The notes under the pieces: model-generated
The model's database searches: none
Told to the model about the DNA's origin: nothing
What the model saw: only the letters and a program-made list of their open reading frames with translations
Shown: positions 1 through 9,742 of the stretch, one piece after another
How the letters are laid out: every line of letters begins with the position of its first letter
How positions within the stretch are numbered: position 1 is the stretch's first letter
Translations under genes and position numbers: made by a program
From: Erwinia aphidicola
GTDB lineage: Bacteria; Pseudomonadota; Gammaproteobacteria; Enterobacterales; Enterobacteriaceae
Direction of reading: 5' to 3'
DNA: 64,000 nt
Assembly (NCBI RefSeq): GCF_014773485.1
Contig: NZ_JACXBP010000002.1
Span: 186,001-250,000, forward strand

Positions 1-114
1 GTGCTGATCCAGAGCGGTCCGGTTCGTCGCGGGCTGGCAAAAGCGCAGCGCATCGTGGATAAGATGCTCGGCGGCGTGCTGATCGCGCTGGGGATTAAAG
101 TGGCTTTGTCGTGA
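1..114 (+). CDS. LysE/RhtB-type exporter, C-terminal end (partial)
   Basis: The frame is open from the first base of the window to a TGA at 112-114 and gives 37 residues. They look like the last membrane helix of a LysE/RhtB amino-acid exporter: a basic stretch (RRGLAKAQR) followed by a glycine-rich hydrophobic helix ending in LGIKVALS. The 5' part lies outside the window, so neither substrate nor start can be judged. It converges on the ABC transporter operon, with a palindrome between the two stop codons. The family call rests on a short tail only. Confidence 0.5.
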   Translation: MLIQSGPVRRGLAKAQRIVDKMLGGVLIALGIKVALS

Positions 115-124
115 TATCTGTTGC

Positions 125-151
125 GGGCCGACCGGAAAAAAAGGTCGGCCC
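125..151. repeat. REP-like palindrome
   Basis: Inverted repeat GGGCCGACC (125-133) and GGTCGGCCC (143-151) around an A-rich 9-nt loop. It sits between two convergent genes and may end transcripts from either side, although no long T-run follows. It belongs to the dispersed palindrome family seen throughout the window. Confidence 0.7.
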
Positions 152-152
152 G

Positions 153-1229
153 TTACAAGCGCAATTGGCTGTCCGCATCGAATATCAATACCCGCTCCAC
201 CTCAATCTTCATCCCGACCGTATCTCCTGCCTGACAGCCTGAACGCAGCGTGCTGTAGATCATCACCGGCTCACCGTACAGCGTGCCGTGGATCAGCTCC
301 GACAGTCCGGTAGGCTCGATCAGCGACACCTGCAGCGGCAGCGCGCCCTCATCCGCCAAATCGCACAGCGTAATATTTTCCGGGCGAATACCGTAAGTCA
401 CCGCTTTGCCGACCGGCAGGTCGCTGCGCGCGCCCAGCGGTAACACCAGCCGTGCGCTGACTTCAACGCAGGGGCCGCACTCCCCTGTCTGCACGCGGCC
501 ACTGATAAAGTTCATCGGCGGTGAGCCAATAAAACTGGCGACGAACCTGTTGGCTGGGGTGTCATACAGCTCCAGCGGGCTGCCGACCTGCTGGATCACG
601 CCGTGATTGAGCACCACGATGCGGTCCGCCAGCGTCATCGCCTCCACCTGATCGTGGGTGACATACACAATGGTGTTGTTCATCTGCTGGTGCAGCTTTT
701 TGATCTCCACGCGCATCTGCCCGCGCAGCTGCGCGTCAAGGTTCGACAGCGGTTCATCAAACAGGAAGACCTGCGGCTGACGCACAATCGCCCGCCCCAT
801 TGCCACGCGCTGACGCTGGCCACCGGAGAGCTCTTTCGGCCGACGATCCAGCAGGTGCGTCAGGCTGAGGATCTCCGCCGCCCGATTCACCGCAGCGTCA
901 ATCTCCGCTTTGGGCCGCTTCTGCACTTCCAGGCTGAAGCCCATATTGCGCGCCACGGTGAGATGCGGATAGAGCGCGTAGCTCTGGAACACCATCGAGA
1001 TATCGCGGTCCTTCGGCGCTACCTCATTCATCAGGCGCGAGCCGATGCGAATGTCGCCGCTGCTTGCCAGCTCCAGCCCGGCGATGGTGCGCAGCAGCGT
1101 CGATTTGCCGCAGCCGGACGGCCCGACCAGCACCACGAACTCACCGTCGGCGATGGTCAGGTTGATATTGCGCAGTACCTCAACGTTGCCGTACTGCTTC
1201 TGGATTTGCGAAAGAGAGATCTGAGCCAT
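153..1229 (-). CDS. CUT1-type ABC importer, ATP-binding protein (UgpC/MalK family)
   Basis: 358 residues. Cytoplasmic ATPase energising the importer encoded by the two upstream permease genes. Walker A GPSGCGKST is at residues 36-44, the signature LSGGQ at 134-138 and Walker B ending FLFDEP near 154-160, followed by the D-loop SNLDA and the switch histidine in YVTHDQ. The long C-terminal region with GIRPENI is the regulatory OB-fold domain typical of MalK/UgpC ATPases of sugar-type importers. It is the last gene of a minus-strand operon, 5 bp after the second permease. Family membership is clear; the substrate cannot be deduced. Confidence 0.92.
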   Translation of the reverse strand: MAQISLSQIQKQYGNVEVLRNINLTIADGEFVVLVGPSGCGKSTLLRTIAGLELASSGDIRIGSRLMNEVAPKDRDISMVFQSYALYPHLTVARNMGFSLEVQKRPKAEIDAAVNRAAEILSLTHLLDRRPKELSGGQRQRVAMGRAIVRQPQVFLFDEPLSNLDAQLRGQMRVEIKKLHQQMNNTIVYVTHDQVEAMTLADRIVVLNHGVIQQVGSPLELYDTPANRFVASFIGSPPMNFISGRVQTGECGPCVEVSARLVLPLGARSDLPVGKAVTYGIRPENITLCDLADEGALPLQVSLIEPTGLSELIHGTLYGEPVMIYSTLRSGCQAGDTVGMKIEVERVLIFDADSQLRL

Positions 1230-1234
1230 CAGGA

Positions 1235-2062
1235 TTATCCTTTTACCGCGCCAGCCGTCAGCCCCTGGATCAGGTAGCGCTGAATGAAGGCGAAAAACAG
1301 ACAGGCGGGGATCAGCACCAGCACGGCGGCGGCCATCATATCTCCCCAGGAAACGGCGAATTTCGACACGAAGCTCAGCAGCCCAACCGGGAAGGTCATC
1401 ACGTCGTTTTTGTTAATCAGCATCAGCGAGAACAGCAGCTCGCTCCATGCGGCGGTAAAGACAAAACCAAGCGTGGCTGCCATGCCGGGCAGCGTCAGCG
1501 GCATCAGCACGCGGTACAGCGCCTGAAAACGGGTGCAGCCCTCCAGCATCGCCGACTCTTCCAGATCTTTTGGAATCGCATCGAAGAACGACTGCATCAG
1601 GAAAGTAGCAAACGGCACGTTAAATGCGCTGTAGACGAGGATCAGCCCGAGCAGGCTGTTGGTCAGCCCGAGCGGGGCCATCACCTTGTAGATCGGCGCA
1701 AGGATCATCACCAGCGGGAACATCTGGGTGAACAGCAGCAGCGCCGCCATCACCGTTTTGCCCCGGAAGCCAAAGCGTGAAAAGGCATAGCCCGCTGCGG
1801 CCGCTACCACCGTTGCCAGCCCGGCGGTGCCCATTGAAACGATCAGGCTGTTGGTGAAAAAGGTCGGGAAATCACTCTCCACCAGCACGCGGCGGAAGTG
1901 GTCCAGCGTCAGCGCGGCGGGCCACAGGGTCACCCCTTCGCTGTACAGCAGCTTGTCCGGCGTGACGGAGATTTTAATCACCCAGTAGAGCGGGAACAGC
2001 GCAAACAGCAGGTAGCCGAGGATCGCGGCGCGGTGCCCGATCAGGCGTAATAATGCATTCAT
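1235..2062 (-). CDS. CUT1-type ABC importer, permease (MalG/UgpE family)
   Basis: 275 residues with about six hydrophobic helices. The EAA loop, which contacts the ATPase, is visible as EESAMLEGCTRFQALYRVLM region around residues 185-205 (key residues E, A, G). A second inner-membrane permease of the same class precedes it by 9 bp, so the pair forms the heterodimeric channel. The C-terminal end IQGLTAGAVKG is typical of MalG-like subunits. Confidence 0.9.
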   Translation of the reverse strand: MNALLRLIGHRAAILGYLLFALFPLYWVIKISVTPDKLLYSEGVTLWPAALTLDHFRRVLVESDFPTFFTNSLIVSMGTAGLATVVAAAAGYAFSRFGFRGKTVMAALLLFTQMFPLVMILAPIYKVMAPLGLTNSLLGLILVYSAFNVPFATFLMQSFFDAIPKDLEESAMLEGCTRFQALYRVLMPLTLPGMAATLGFVFTAAWSELLFSLMLINKNDVMTFPVGLLSFVSKFAVSWGDMMAAAVLVLIPACLFFAFIQRYLIQGLTAGAVKG

Positions 2063-2071
2063 CGGCCTCTC

Positions 2072-2995
2072 CTATTTCAACAGCTGATGGCGAATGCGCA
2101 GCAGCACCAGCGCATAGCAGGTCATCAGGACCAGCAGGAATACCGCCATCGCCGAAGCGTAACCGAAGTCGAGCTTGCGGTAGGCGGTGGTGAAGATATA
2201 GCTGGAGAGAATCGAGGTTGATCCCGCCGGGCCACCGTCGGTCATGACCACAATCAGATCGGCGAAGTTAGCGATCCAGATAGTGCGCAGCATCACGGTG
2301 ATGGCGATCATCGGCGCGAGAAACGGCAGCGTAACGCGCTTAAACTGCTGCCAGCCGCTGGCCCCGTCCATCGACGCCGCCTCATACAGATCTTTCGGGA
2401 TCGACTGCAGCGCCGCCAGCAGCGTAATAGCGAAGAACGGGATGCCAAACCAGACGTTGGCGATCACCGGCCCGTACAGCGCGAGGCTGGGATCGGACAG
2501 AATATTGTACGGCTCGCTAATCAGGTGCAGGTCAACCATCCAGTGCGGCAGAATGCCAATCACCGGGTTGAGCAGCCATGACCAGGTGAGCCCGGAGAGA
2601 AACGCCGGAACTGCCCAAGGCAGAAACACCAGCGCCTGCGCCCAGCGGCGCAGCGGAAACTCGCGGTTAAGCAGCAGCGCCAGCCCCAGCCCGAGGAAGA
2701 ATTGCAGCACGAGCGAGGTCAGCGTCCAGTTCACCGTGTGGCCAAGCGCCTTAAAGAAGCGCCGATCGTCGAACATGGCGCGGAAGTTATCCAGCCCGAC
2801 CCAGCCGCTGTCCAGCGGGTTGAGCAGCTGGATATTCTGGAAGGCATAAGAGATACCGATCAGCATCGGCACAAAGATAAACAAGCCAATCAGCACCAGG
2901 GTCGGGCTGAGGTACAGCCAGGGCTCAGCCAGCATCCGCAGGCGCACGAAGCGCGGCGCTCGCGTGGGGGTTTCAGTGGTGGCGTCAAGCATCAT
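2072..2995 (-). CDS. CUT1-type ABC importer, permease (MalF/UgpA family)
   Basis: 307 residues, about six membrane helices, with the EAA-loop segment YEAASMDGASGWQQF near residues 205-220. The start at 2995 (ATG ATG) has a GGAG ribosome-binding site about 10 nt upstream. It lies 80 bp downstream of the binding-protein gene, with a REP-like palindrome in the gap. Such a palindrome often stabilises the upstream message and lowers expression of downstream permease genes; here that is inference. Confidence 0.9.
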   Translation of the reverse strand: MMLDATTETPTRAPRFVRLRMLAEPWLYLSPTLVLIGLFIFVPMLIGISYAFQNIQLLNPLDSGWVGLDNFRAMFDDRRFFKALGHTVNWTLTSLVLQFFLGLGLALLLNREFPLRRWAQALVFLPWAVPAFLSGLTWSWLLNPVIGILPHWMVDLHLISEPYNILSDPSLALYGPVIANVWFGIPFFAITLLAALQSIPKDLYEAASMDGASGWQQFKRVTLPFLAPMIAITVMLRTIWIANFADLIVVMTDGGPAGSTSILSSYIFTTAYRKLDFGYASAMAVFLLVLMTCYALVLLRIRHQLLK

Positions 2996-3029
2996 ATGGC
3001 GTCTCCAGTGCGGGGGTTATCAGGTACGC

Positions 3030-3060
3030 GGGTTGACCGAAAAAAAGGGTCAACCCCTAC
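3030..3060 (-). repeat. REP-like palindrome between binding-protein and permease genes
   Basis: Read on the minus strand it has a GTAG head (3060-3057), stem GGGTTGACC/GGTCAACCC and a T-rich loop. It is inside the operon, between the solute-binding protein and the first permease gene, the position where REP elements sit in the E. coli malEFG operon. Confidence 0.7.
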
Positions 3061-3075
3061 GGTACTCTCATCCGG

Positions 3076-4365
3076 TTATTGCGCTGCCATCCAGGCTTTC
3101 TGCTCTTTGGTCAGATATTTGGCCCAGTCTTCCACCATTGATTGGGTATCATTCTGGTCCAGTAACGTTTCCTGGCTGCTCTCTTTCACGATCACCGAGT
3201 TAAAGTAGCCCCAGCCTTTCAGATGCGTTGGCATGGTGAGCGGTACATATTTCGGGTCGTTCAGCTCGGTAAACCAGCCGGCAAACTGTGGCGTGTGGAA
3301 GTACGGGTCGCTCTCCGCACCTTTGTAGATCGGCAGCGTACCGACAAACTTCGACCAGGTAAGGTTGTTCTCTCTACTGCTGAGGAACTGGATCAGCTGC
3401 CACGACTGCGCCTTCTGACCGGCCTGTTTGAATACCGACCAGCCGGTGTAGCCAATGGTCGGGAAGGCTTTGCCCGACGGCCCCAGCGGCATCGGTGCCA
3501 CGGCAAAATCATCCGGATTCATGCTGTTTTTGATCGCGATCAGCGCGTCCGGATCCTGATCGAGCATCGCGCATTTCCCGGAGTAGAACCCGGAAACGAT
3601 CTCGTTAAAGCCCCAGTTGACGCTGTCTTTCGGCGCCCCGCCGCTCTTATACATATCGACCAGCAGCTGCGCCCCCTTCAGCGCCCCCGGCTGGGTCAGA
3701 GTGCTGTTACCCTGCTGGTCAAAAAACGCCGGCGAGCCGTTCATCGCCGCCATAAACATCATCCAGGCATTGGTACCCCCAACGCCGCCGCGCATGCAGT
3801 AGCCGCTAATGCCGTTGCCCAGCGCGCTGATTTTCTTCGCATCAGCCACGAACTCATCCATGGTTTTTGGCGCTTCGCTCAGGCCTGCCTGCTGGAACAG
3901 TTTTTTATTCCAGAACATGGCGCGCAGGTAGAAACCGTAAGGGATCATGGTGGCTTTACCGTTGGCGGCACGCGCCATTGCCAGCGCTTTATCGGTGAGT
4001 TCTGGCGTGCCCGCCCAGCTTTTCAGCTGCGGCTCCAGCTCTTCCAGCATATTGTTGCTGGCATACAGTCCCTGCCAGGTATCCGGCATCTCCACCACGT
4101 CCGGCACCTGGCCGCTCTGCAGCATGGTGCCCAGCTTTTCAAAGGCCTGGCCCCACGGCAGCGACACCACTTCAATTTCCGTACCCGGATGCTGCGCCTT
4201 GTACTCGGTCAGCATTTTTTGCAGCATTTCTGTTCGCGCCGGGCTGGTGATCACCTCCACCAGCGTCAGTTTGGTGGCGGCAACAGTGTTAAAGGTGCTG
4301 GCGATCCCCAGGGCTAAAACCACGCTTTTACCTAACCAGGCGCGCAAAGGATGTTGCTTCATCAT
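3076..4365 (-). CDS. ABC importer, extracellular solute-binding protein (family 1)
   Basis: 429 residues. Periplasmic receptor of the CUT1-type importer. An N-terminal signal peptide is visible: basic start (MMKQHPLRAWLGK), hydrophobic core and likely cleavage after FNTVAA near residue 30. The mature protein begins TKLTLVEV. Aromatic-rich segments (PDTWQGLYA, NWGFNEI, GYTGWSVF) are typical of carbohydrate-type binding proteins. A GAGG ribosome-binding site lies just before the ATG. It follows the lyase gene by 18 bp, which ties the transported compound to that enzyme. The ligand is unknown; a sugar derivative or a phosphodiester is possible by family. Confidence 0.88.
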   Translation of the reverse strand: MMKQHPLRAWLGKSVVLALGIASTFNTVAATKLTLVEVITSPARTEMLQKMLTEYKAQHPGTEIEVVSLPWGQAFEKLGTMLQSGQVPDVVEMPDTWQGLYASNNMLEELEPQLKSWAGTPELTDKALAMARAANGKATMIPYGFYLRAMFWNKKLFQQAGLSEAPKTMDEFVADAKKISALGNGISGYCMRGGVGGTNAWMMFMAAMNGSPAFFDQQGNSTLTQPGALKGAQLLVDMYKSGGAPKDSVNWGFNEIVSGFYSGKCAMLDQDPDALIAIKNSMNPDDFAVAPMPLGPSGKAFPTIGYTGWSVFKQAGQKAQSWQLIQFLSSRENNLTWSKFVGTLPIYKGAESDPYFHTPQFAGWFTELNDPKYVPLTMPTHLKGWGYFNSVIVKESSQETLLDQNDTQSMVEDWAKYLTKEQKAWMAAQ

Positions 4366-4383
4366 GACCTCTTTTCGTTGAAG

Positions 4384-5541
4384 TTAGCGGGCAGCGGCAA
4401 TTGCCTGCTGCAGGTCGAGCCATAAATCATCGGTCTCTTCCAGACCGATGGAGATGCGCACCACGCGCGGTGAAACGCCAAAATCGCGCGCGGAGTTAAA
4501 CTCACCGGCCTGGTTGAGCACCGAAATCGCCGGCATCACCAGGCTTTCGAAGCCGCCCCAGCTGACGCCCATATGGAACAGCTTGAGCGCGTTGCAGAAG
4601 CGCGGAATATCCACCGACTCGTCCAGCTCGAACGAGAACAGCCCGCTGTAGCCGCTCAGCGTGGAGAAGGATTGCGGGTCGAGACCGGGATGGTAAACGC
4701 GCATCACCTGCGGATGTTCCAGCAGCCGCTTTGCTATCGTCAGCGCGCTCTGATGATGCTGGCGCATACGCAGCGGCAGCGTGCGCAGGCCGCGGATCAG
4801 CAGCCAGGCTTCGTTAGCCGACAGCTTGCCGCCGAGGAACGGGCTGACGCCGCGGGTAATGGTGGCAATACGTTCATGGCTGGCTATCACCAGCCCCGCC
4901 ACCACATCGCTGTGGCCGCTGATATATTTCGAGGCGGAGTGCACCACGATGTCGACGCCAAGCGTCAGCGGCTTCTGGAACAGCGGCGAGGCCCAGCTGT
5001 TGTCGATAAGGGTGGTAACGCCGTGCTCGCGCGCCAGCGCCGTCAGGGCGCGTAGATCCTGCTCGCCCATCACCCAGCTGCTCGGGCTTTCCAGATACAG
5101 CAGTTTTGCGCCCGGCAGGGCGGCTTCGACGGCAGCCAGCGAGTCGCCATCGACAAACTCGCTGTCGATATGGAAGCGCTGGCAGAAACCGCGCAGGAAG
5201 CGATAGGTATCCGGGTAAACGTGATTGATGCACACCACTTTGTCACCCGGCGAGACCACGCTAAGGATGGCATTGCTGATTGCTGCCATGCCGCTGCTGA
5301 AGGCCAGACAGGCTTCACCCTGCTCCAGCAGCGCGACTTTATCCTGCAGCGCTTTCACCGTCGGGTTATCCACGCGGGAATAGAGCGGCAGATCGCTGTC
5401 GCCACGAAAACGGGCAATCATGCTGTCGTAGTCGCTGAAGCTGAACAGCGACGACTGGTAGATCGGCGGCGACACCGCCCCTTTATCGTGGCGGGCATCG
5501 TGGGTTAACTGCGTCTGGTCGCTAAACTTTTCTGGCTGCAT
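4384..5541 (-). CDS. PLP-dependent Cys/Met metabolism enzyme (cystathionine beta-lyase-like)
   Basis: 385 residues, the normal length for the MetC/MetB fold-type I family. The pyridoxal-phosphate lysine is K205 in the motif HSASKYISGHSD. Other family marks are SRVDNPTV near residue 55, SSGMAA near 82 and DNSWASP near 180. It probably catalyses beta-elimination from a sulfur amino-acid derivative. The gene starts inside the 3' end of the regulator gene (20-bp overlap) and is followed by an ABC importer, so it acts on something imported and is not simply biosynthetic MetC. The exact reaction (beta-lyase, gamma-lyase or gamma-synthase) cannot be told from sequence. Confidence 0.82.
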   Translation of the reverse strand: MQPEKFSDQTQLTHDARHDKGAVSPPIYQSSLFSFSDYDSMIARFRGDSDLPLYSRVDNPTVKALQDKVALLEQGEACLAFSSGMAAISNAILSVVSPGDKVVCINHVYPDTYRFLRGFCQRFHIDSEFVDGDSLAAVEAALPGAKLLYLESPSSWVMGEQDLRALTALAREHGVTTLIDNSWASPLFQKPLTLGVDIVVHSASKYISGHSDVVAGLVIASHERIATITRGVSPFLGGKLSANEAWLLIRGLRTLPLRMRQHHQSALTIAKRLLEHPQVMRVYHPGLDPQSFSTLSGYSGLFSFELDESVDIPRFCNALKLFHMGVSWGGFESLVMPAISVLNQAGEFNSARDFGVSPRVVRISIGLEETDDLWLDLQQAIAAAR

Positions 5542-6241
5542 GGATCACGTCCTTCATGTCACGTTCGGTGATATCGAGAATCAGATGGCTGACGTGCCGC
5601 GCCTCATCGGCATCGCGGCGGGCTATCGCCTCAAACAGCGTGCGGTGCAGCGGAAACGAGTCGCTGAACAGCGCCTGCTCGGGCGGGGATTCGAAGAAAG
5701 CGTGCAGAGTGTCGTACAGGCCGACCACCATATGCAGCAGCAGCGGGTTATGTGCAGCCTGATAAATACTGGCGTGGAAGGCCCAGTCCTCGGCCCCGGC
5801 GGAGCCAATCGCGAGGTGCACGCGCTCCATCTCGTTCAAGCGCTGCTCAATCAGTACCAGGTCCGCGCGAGTGGCACGCACCGCCGCCAGGCTGCAGGAT
5901 TCGGCTTCAATAATTCGCCGCACCTCCAGCGCGTGCAGCATGTTCTGCGAGTCATTTTTAAAGCGCAGCGACAGGAAACTGTCGTTACTGCTGACCTCGG
6001 CATGCAGGAAGGTGCCGCTGCCCTTGCGGCGTACGATGATGCCCAGCGCTTCCCAGCGCTTAAGCGCCTCACGCACCGTGTTGCGGCTGACGCCCAGCTG
6101 CTCCGCCAGTACGCGCTCCGGCGGCAGGCGCTCGCCGATCCGGGTGCCGGACTGCGCCACGTAGCGCGTCAGGGCATCGAGCACCAGCACGTCACTGTGC
6201 TGCACCGCGATCGGTGCCAGACTGGCGCTTAATAATGTCAT
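5522..6241 (-). CDS. FadR/GntR-family transcriptional regulator
   Basis: 239 residues from the ATG at 6241, chosen because a strong AGGGGG site lies 5 nt upstream; an ATG at 6304 in the same frame has no comparable site. Residues about 15-80 are a GntR winged helix (RLPPERVLAEQLGVSRNTVR). The rest is an all-helical FCD ligand-binding domain with the metal-type histidines in FHASIYQAAHNPL and HRTLFEAI. It is the first gene of the operon with the lyase and importer, so it most likely controls that operon in response to the imported compound. A candidate half-palindrome TTGCT-CA-AGCAA lies about 40 bp upstream. Confidence 0.88.
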   Translation of the reverse strand: MTLLSASLAPIAVQHSDVLVLDALTRYVAQSGTRIGERLPPERVLAEQLGVSRNTVREALKRWEALGIIVRRKGSGTFLHAEVSSNDSFLSLRFKNDSQNMLHALEVRRIIEAESCSLAAVRATRADLVLIEQRLNEMERVHLAIGSAGAEDWAFHASIYQAAHNPLLLHMVVGLYDTLHAFFESPPEQALFSDSFPLHRTLFEAIARRDADEARHVSHLILDITERDMKDVIHAARKV

Positions 6242-6414
6242 GCTGCCCCCTGATAAATTGGCCCAACAACTCAACCTCTTTTGCTTGAGCAAGTTTGATG
6301 CCAAAAAATCAACAGGTTGATTTAGCTGGGATTAGCTAACAAATAAGCAAATCTTCTGGTCGGGAAAGGTGCAAAACAGCGCGGGACTGCGCAGGGAGTG
6401 AGCAAGCAAGGGAT

Positions 6415-6444
6415 AAAAAAGGGGCGACCGTTGACGGTCGCCCC
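6415..6444 (-). terminator. Rho-independent terminator of carAB
   Basis: On the minus strand a perfect stem GGGGCGACC/GGTCGCCCC with a 6-nt loop is followed by six T residues (the A-run 6415-6420 of the plus strand). It lies 56 bp past the carB stop codon. The stem has the same sequence as the REP-like family, so a repeat seems to serve as the terminator. Confidence 0.85.
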
Positions 6445-6455
6445 CTGCAATACGT

Positions 6456-6486
6456 GTAGGGGCGGACCCTCTGTTTCGGTCCGCCC
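6456..6486 (+). repeat. REP-like palindrome downstream of carB
   Basis: GTAG head at 6456-6459, stem GGGCGGACC (6460-6468) and GGTCCGCCC (6478-6486), pyrimidine-rich loop. With the adjacent terminator stem it makes a doublet of two palindromes. Confidence 0.7.
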
Positions 6487-6499
6487 GATGTGCAGCGAA

Positions 6500-9400
6500 T
6501 TATGCGCTAATCTGCGCGTGCATCTCCTGCACGGAAATCACCTGGTCCGTGGCGCTGGAGTTCAGCGACGTCACGGTGGCGAAACCGCCGTTCAGCGTAG
6601 TATCGTAATGCACCTTATACTGCAGCGCGCTGCGGCGGATCAGTTTGGAATCTTCAATCGCCTGGCGGCCTGCGGTGGTGTTGACGATGTAGGCGTACTC
6701 ACCGTTCTTCAGGCGGTCCTGAATGTGCGGGCGGCCTTCGTGCACTTTGTTTACCTGGCGCACGTCAATACCGGCAGCTTTCAGCACCGCAGCAGTACCC
6801 GCGGTAGCATCCAGCTCGAAGCCGTAAGCCTGCAGGCGGCGCGCCAGCTCAGCAATACGCTTCTTATCACCTTCACGCACGGACAGCAGCGCACGACCGG
6901 TTTTCTTCATGTTGCTCTGCGCGCCGAGCATCGCCTTGCAGAACGCTTCTGCAAAGGTACGGCCCACGCCCATCACTTCACCGGTAGAACGCATTTCCGG
7001 GCCGAGGATAGGGTCGACGCCCTGGAACTTGTTAAACGGCAGCACCACCTCTTTCACCGAGTAGTACGGTGGGATGATCTCTTTGGTCACGCCCTGCGCG
7101 GCGAGGGTTTTACCCGCCATCACGCGCGCGGCCACTTTCGCCAGCGGCATGCCGGTTGCCTTGGAGACAAACGGCACGGTACGCGCAGCACGTGGGTTGA
7201 CCTCAATCAGGTAAACCTCATTGTCCTTAACCGCAAACTGCACGTTCATCAGGCCACGCACGCCCAGCTCAAAGGCCAGTTTCTTCACCTGGTCACGCAT
7301 CACATCCTGAATCTCCTGGCTCAGCGTGTAGGCTGGCAGGGAGCAGGCAGAGTCCCCGGAGTGAACGCCCGCCTGTTCGATGTGCTCCATGATGCCGCCA
7401 ATCAGCACCTGCTCACCGTCGCAGATCGCATCAACGTCAACTTCTACCGCATCATCAAGGAAGCGGTCCAGCAGCACCGGCGCGTCGTTAGACACGGAAA
7501 CCGCGGTATTGAAGTAGCGCTTCAGGTCGATTTCGTCATAAACGATTTCCATCGCGCGGCCGCCCAGGACATAGGACGGGCGCACCACCAGCGGGTAGCC
7601 AATCAGCGCCGCCTTTTCCACGGCCATATCGATGGCGGTGACGGTGGCGTTGGCCGGCTGCTTCAGGCCCAGGCGCTCAACCGCCTGCTGGAAACGTTCG
7701 CGGTCTTCTGCACGGTCAATCGCATCCGGGCTGGTGCCGATAACCGGCACGCCTGCGGCTTCCAGCGCACGCGCCAGCTTCAGCGGAGTCTGCCCGCCGT
7801 ACTGCACGATCACCCCTTTTGGTTTCTCAATGCGCACGATTTCCAGCACGTCTTCCAGCGTGACCGGTTCAAAGTACAGGCGGTCAGAGGTGTCGTAATC
7901 GGTGGATACGGTTTCCGGGTTGCAGTTAACCATAATGGTTTCGAAACCGTCTTCGCGCAGCGCAAGCGAGGCGTGTACGCAGCAGTAGTCAAACTCGATA
8001 CCCTGGCCGATACGGTTTGGACCGCCGCCCAGCACCATAATTTTGTCACGATCCTGATTCGGATTGGCTTCGCACTCTTCTTCATAGGTTGAGTACATGT
8101 AGGCGGTGTCCGTAGAGAACTCTGCCGCACAGGTATCCACACGCTTGTAGACCGGGTGCAGGTTGTGCTGCTCGCGCAGGGCACGGATTTCCGCTTCAGA
8201 CACGCCCGCCACATCGGCCAGGCGCGCATCGGCAAAGCCTTTACGCTTCAGCGTGCGCAGGAAGTCATAGCTCAGGCCGTTCACGCCCTGCTCTGCCACC
8301 TGCTGCTCCAGCTGGACCAGTTCTTCAATCTGCACCAGGAACCAGCGGTCAACATTGGTCAGCGCGAAGACATCCTCCACGCTCATTCCGGCGCGGAAGG
8401 CGTCAGCGATGTACCAGATGCGGTCGCAGCCAGCATCTTTCAGCTCGCGACGGATAGTGGTCAGCGCTTCCGGGTCGTTAAGATCCACCTTTGGATCAAA
8501 GCCGTGCGCGCCCACTTCCAGGCCGCGCAGCGCTTTCTGCATCGACTCCTGTAGAGTGCGGCCAATCGCCATCACTTCCCCGACAGATTTCATCTGCGTG
8601 GTCAGGCGGTCGTTAGCACCGGCAAATTTTTCAAAGTTGAAGCGGGGAATTTTGGTGACCACGTAGTCAATAGACGGTTCGAACGACGCCGGGGTCAGAC
8701 CGCCGGTGATGTCATTGGTCAGCTCATCGAGGGTGAAGCCCACTGCCAGCTTGGCGGCGATTTTAGCAATCGGGAAGCCGGTAGCTTTCGAGGCCAGCGC
8801 GGAGGAGCGCGACACGCGTGGGTTCATCTCAATGACGATCAGACGGCCATTCTCCGGGTTCACCGAGAACTGCACGTTTGATCCCCCGGTTTCCACGCCG
8901 ATTTCACGCAGCACCGCCAGCGAGGCGTTACGCATGATCTGGTACTCTTTGTCGGTCAGCGTCTGCGCTGGCGCAACGGTAATCGAGTCACCGGTATGAA
9001 TGCCCATGGCATCAAAGTTTTCGATTGAACAGACGATGATGCAGTTGTCGTTTTTATCACGCACCACTTCCATCTCGTACTCTTTCCAGCCAATCAGCGA
9101 CTCATCAATCAGTAGCTCATTGGTCGGCGACAGATCGAGGCCGCGCTCGCAAATCTCTTCGAACTCTTCACGGTTGTATGCGATACCGCCACCGGTCCCG
9201 CCCATGGTAAAGGAGGGACGGATGATGCACGGGAAGCCGACGTCAGCGGCAACCGCCAACGCTTCTTCCATGGTGTGTGCGATACCGGAACGCGCGGTGT
9301 CGAGGCCGATTTTCTTCATCGCCACGTCGAAACGGCGACGGTCTTCCGCTTTATCAATCGCGTCCGCGGTGGCACCGATCATGGTCACGCCGAACTCTTC

Positions 9401-9724
9401 CAGCACGCCCTGGCGCTCTAACTCCAGCGCACAGTTCAGCGCGGTCTGGCCGCCCATGGTGGGCAGCACCGCATCCGGACGCTCTTTCTCAATGATTTTG
9501 CGTACCACTTCCCAGTTAATTGGCTCGATGTAGGTCGCATCGGCCATATCCGGGTCGGTCATAATGGTTGCCGGGTTAGAGTTTACCAGGATAACGCGGT
9601 AACCCTCTTCACGCAGCGCTTTACACGCCTGTGCACCGGAGTAGTCGAATTCACAGGCCTGGCCGATTACGATCGGGCCAGCGCCAAGGATCAGGATGCT
9701 TTGTATGTCTGTACGTTTTGGCAT
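6500..9724 (-). CDS. carB: Carbamoyl-phosphate synthase, large subunit
   Basis: 1074 residues, full length (E. coli CarB is 1073). Makes carbamoyl phosphate from bicarbonate, ammonia passed from CarA, and two ATP, for arginine and pyrimidine synthesis. Two homologous ATP-grasp halves are visible: carboxy-phosphate synthesis (about 1-400, FTMGGTGGG loop) and carbamoyl-phosphate synthesis (about 554-935, [14 protein letters not shown]). Between them is the oligomerisation domain. The C-terminal 140 residues form the allosteric domain that binds UMP, IMP and ornithine in the family. It follows carA by 18 bp in one operon. Confidence 0.98.
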   Translation of the reverse strand: MPKRTDIQSILILGAGPIVIGQACEFDYSGAQACKALREEGYRVILVNSNPATIMTDPDMADATYIEPINWEVVRKIIEKERPDAVLPTMGGQTALNCALELERQGVLEEFGVTMIGATADAIDKAEDRRRFDVAMKKIGLDTARSGIAHTMEEALAVAADVGFPCIIRPSFTMGGTGGGIAYNREEFEEICERGLDLSPTNELLIDESLIGWKEYEMEVVRDKNDNCIIVCSIENFDAMGIHTGDSITVAPAQTLTDKEYQIMRNASLAVLREIGVETGGSNVQFSVNPENGRLIVIEMNPRVSRSSALASKATGFPIAKIAAKLAVGFTLDELTNDITGGLTPASFEPSIDYVVTKIPRFNFEKFAGANDRLTTQMKSVGEVMAIGRTLQESMQKALRGLEVGAHGFDPKVDLNDPEALTTIRRELKDAGCDRIWYIADAFRAGMSVEDVFALTNVDRWFLVQIEELVQLEQQVAEQGVNGLSYDFLRTLKRKGFADARLADVAGVSEAEIRALREQHNLHPVYKRVDTCAAEFSTDTAYMYSTYEEECEANPNQDRDKIMVLGGGPNRIGQGIEFDYCCVHASLALREDGFETIMVNCNPETVSTDYDTSDRLYFEPVTLEDVLEIVRIEKPKGVIVQYGGQTPLKLARALEAAGVPVIGTSPDAIDRAEDRERFQQAVERLGLKQPANATVTAIDMAVEKAALIGYPLVVRPSYVLGGRAMEIVYDEIDLKRYFNTAVSVSNDAPVLLDRFLDDAVEVDVDAICDGEQVLIGGIMEHIEQAGVHSGDSACSLPAYTLSQEIQDVMRDQVKKLAFELGVRGLMNVQFAVKDNEVYLIEVNPRAARTVPFVSKATGMPLAKVAARVMAGKTLAAQGVTKEIIPPYYSVKEVVLPFNKFQGVDPILGPEMRSTGEVMGVGRTFAEAFCKAMLGAQSNMKKTGRALLSVREGDKKRIAELARRLQAYGFELDATAGTAAVLKAAGIDVRQVNKVHEGRPHIQDRLKNGEYAYIVNTTAGRQAIEDSKLIRRSALQYKVHYDTTLNGGFATVTSLNSSATDQVISVQEMHAQISA

Positions 9725-9742
9725 TGTCTTTCTCTCCTGATC

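Noticed and set aside
6398-8092. Long plus-strand open frame of 564 codons opposite carB
   Set aside because: It is the antisense shadow of the conserved carB gene in GC-rich DNA; its histidine- and arginine-rich product resembles no family.
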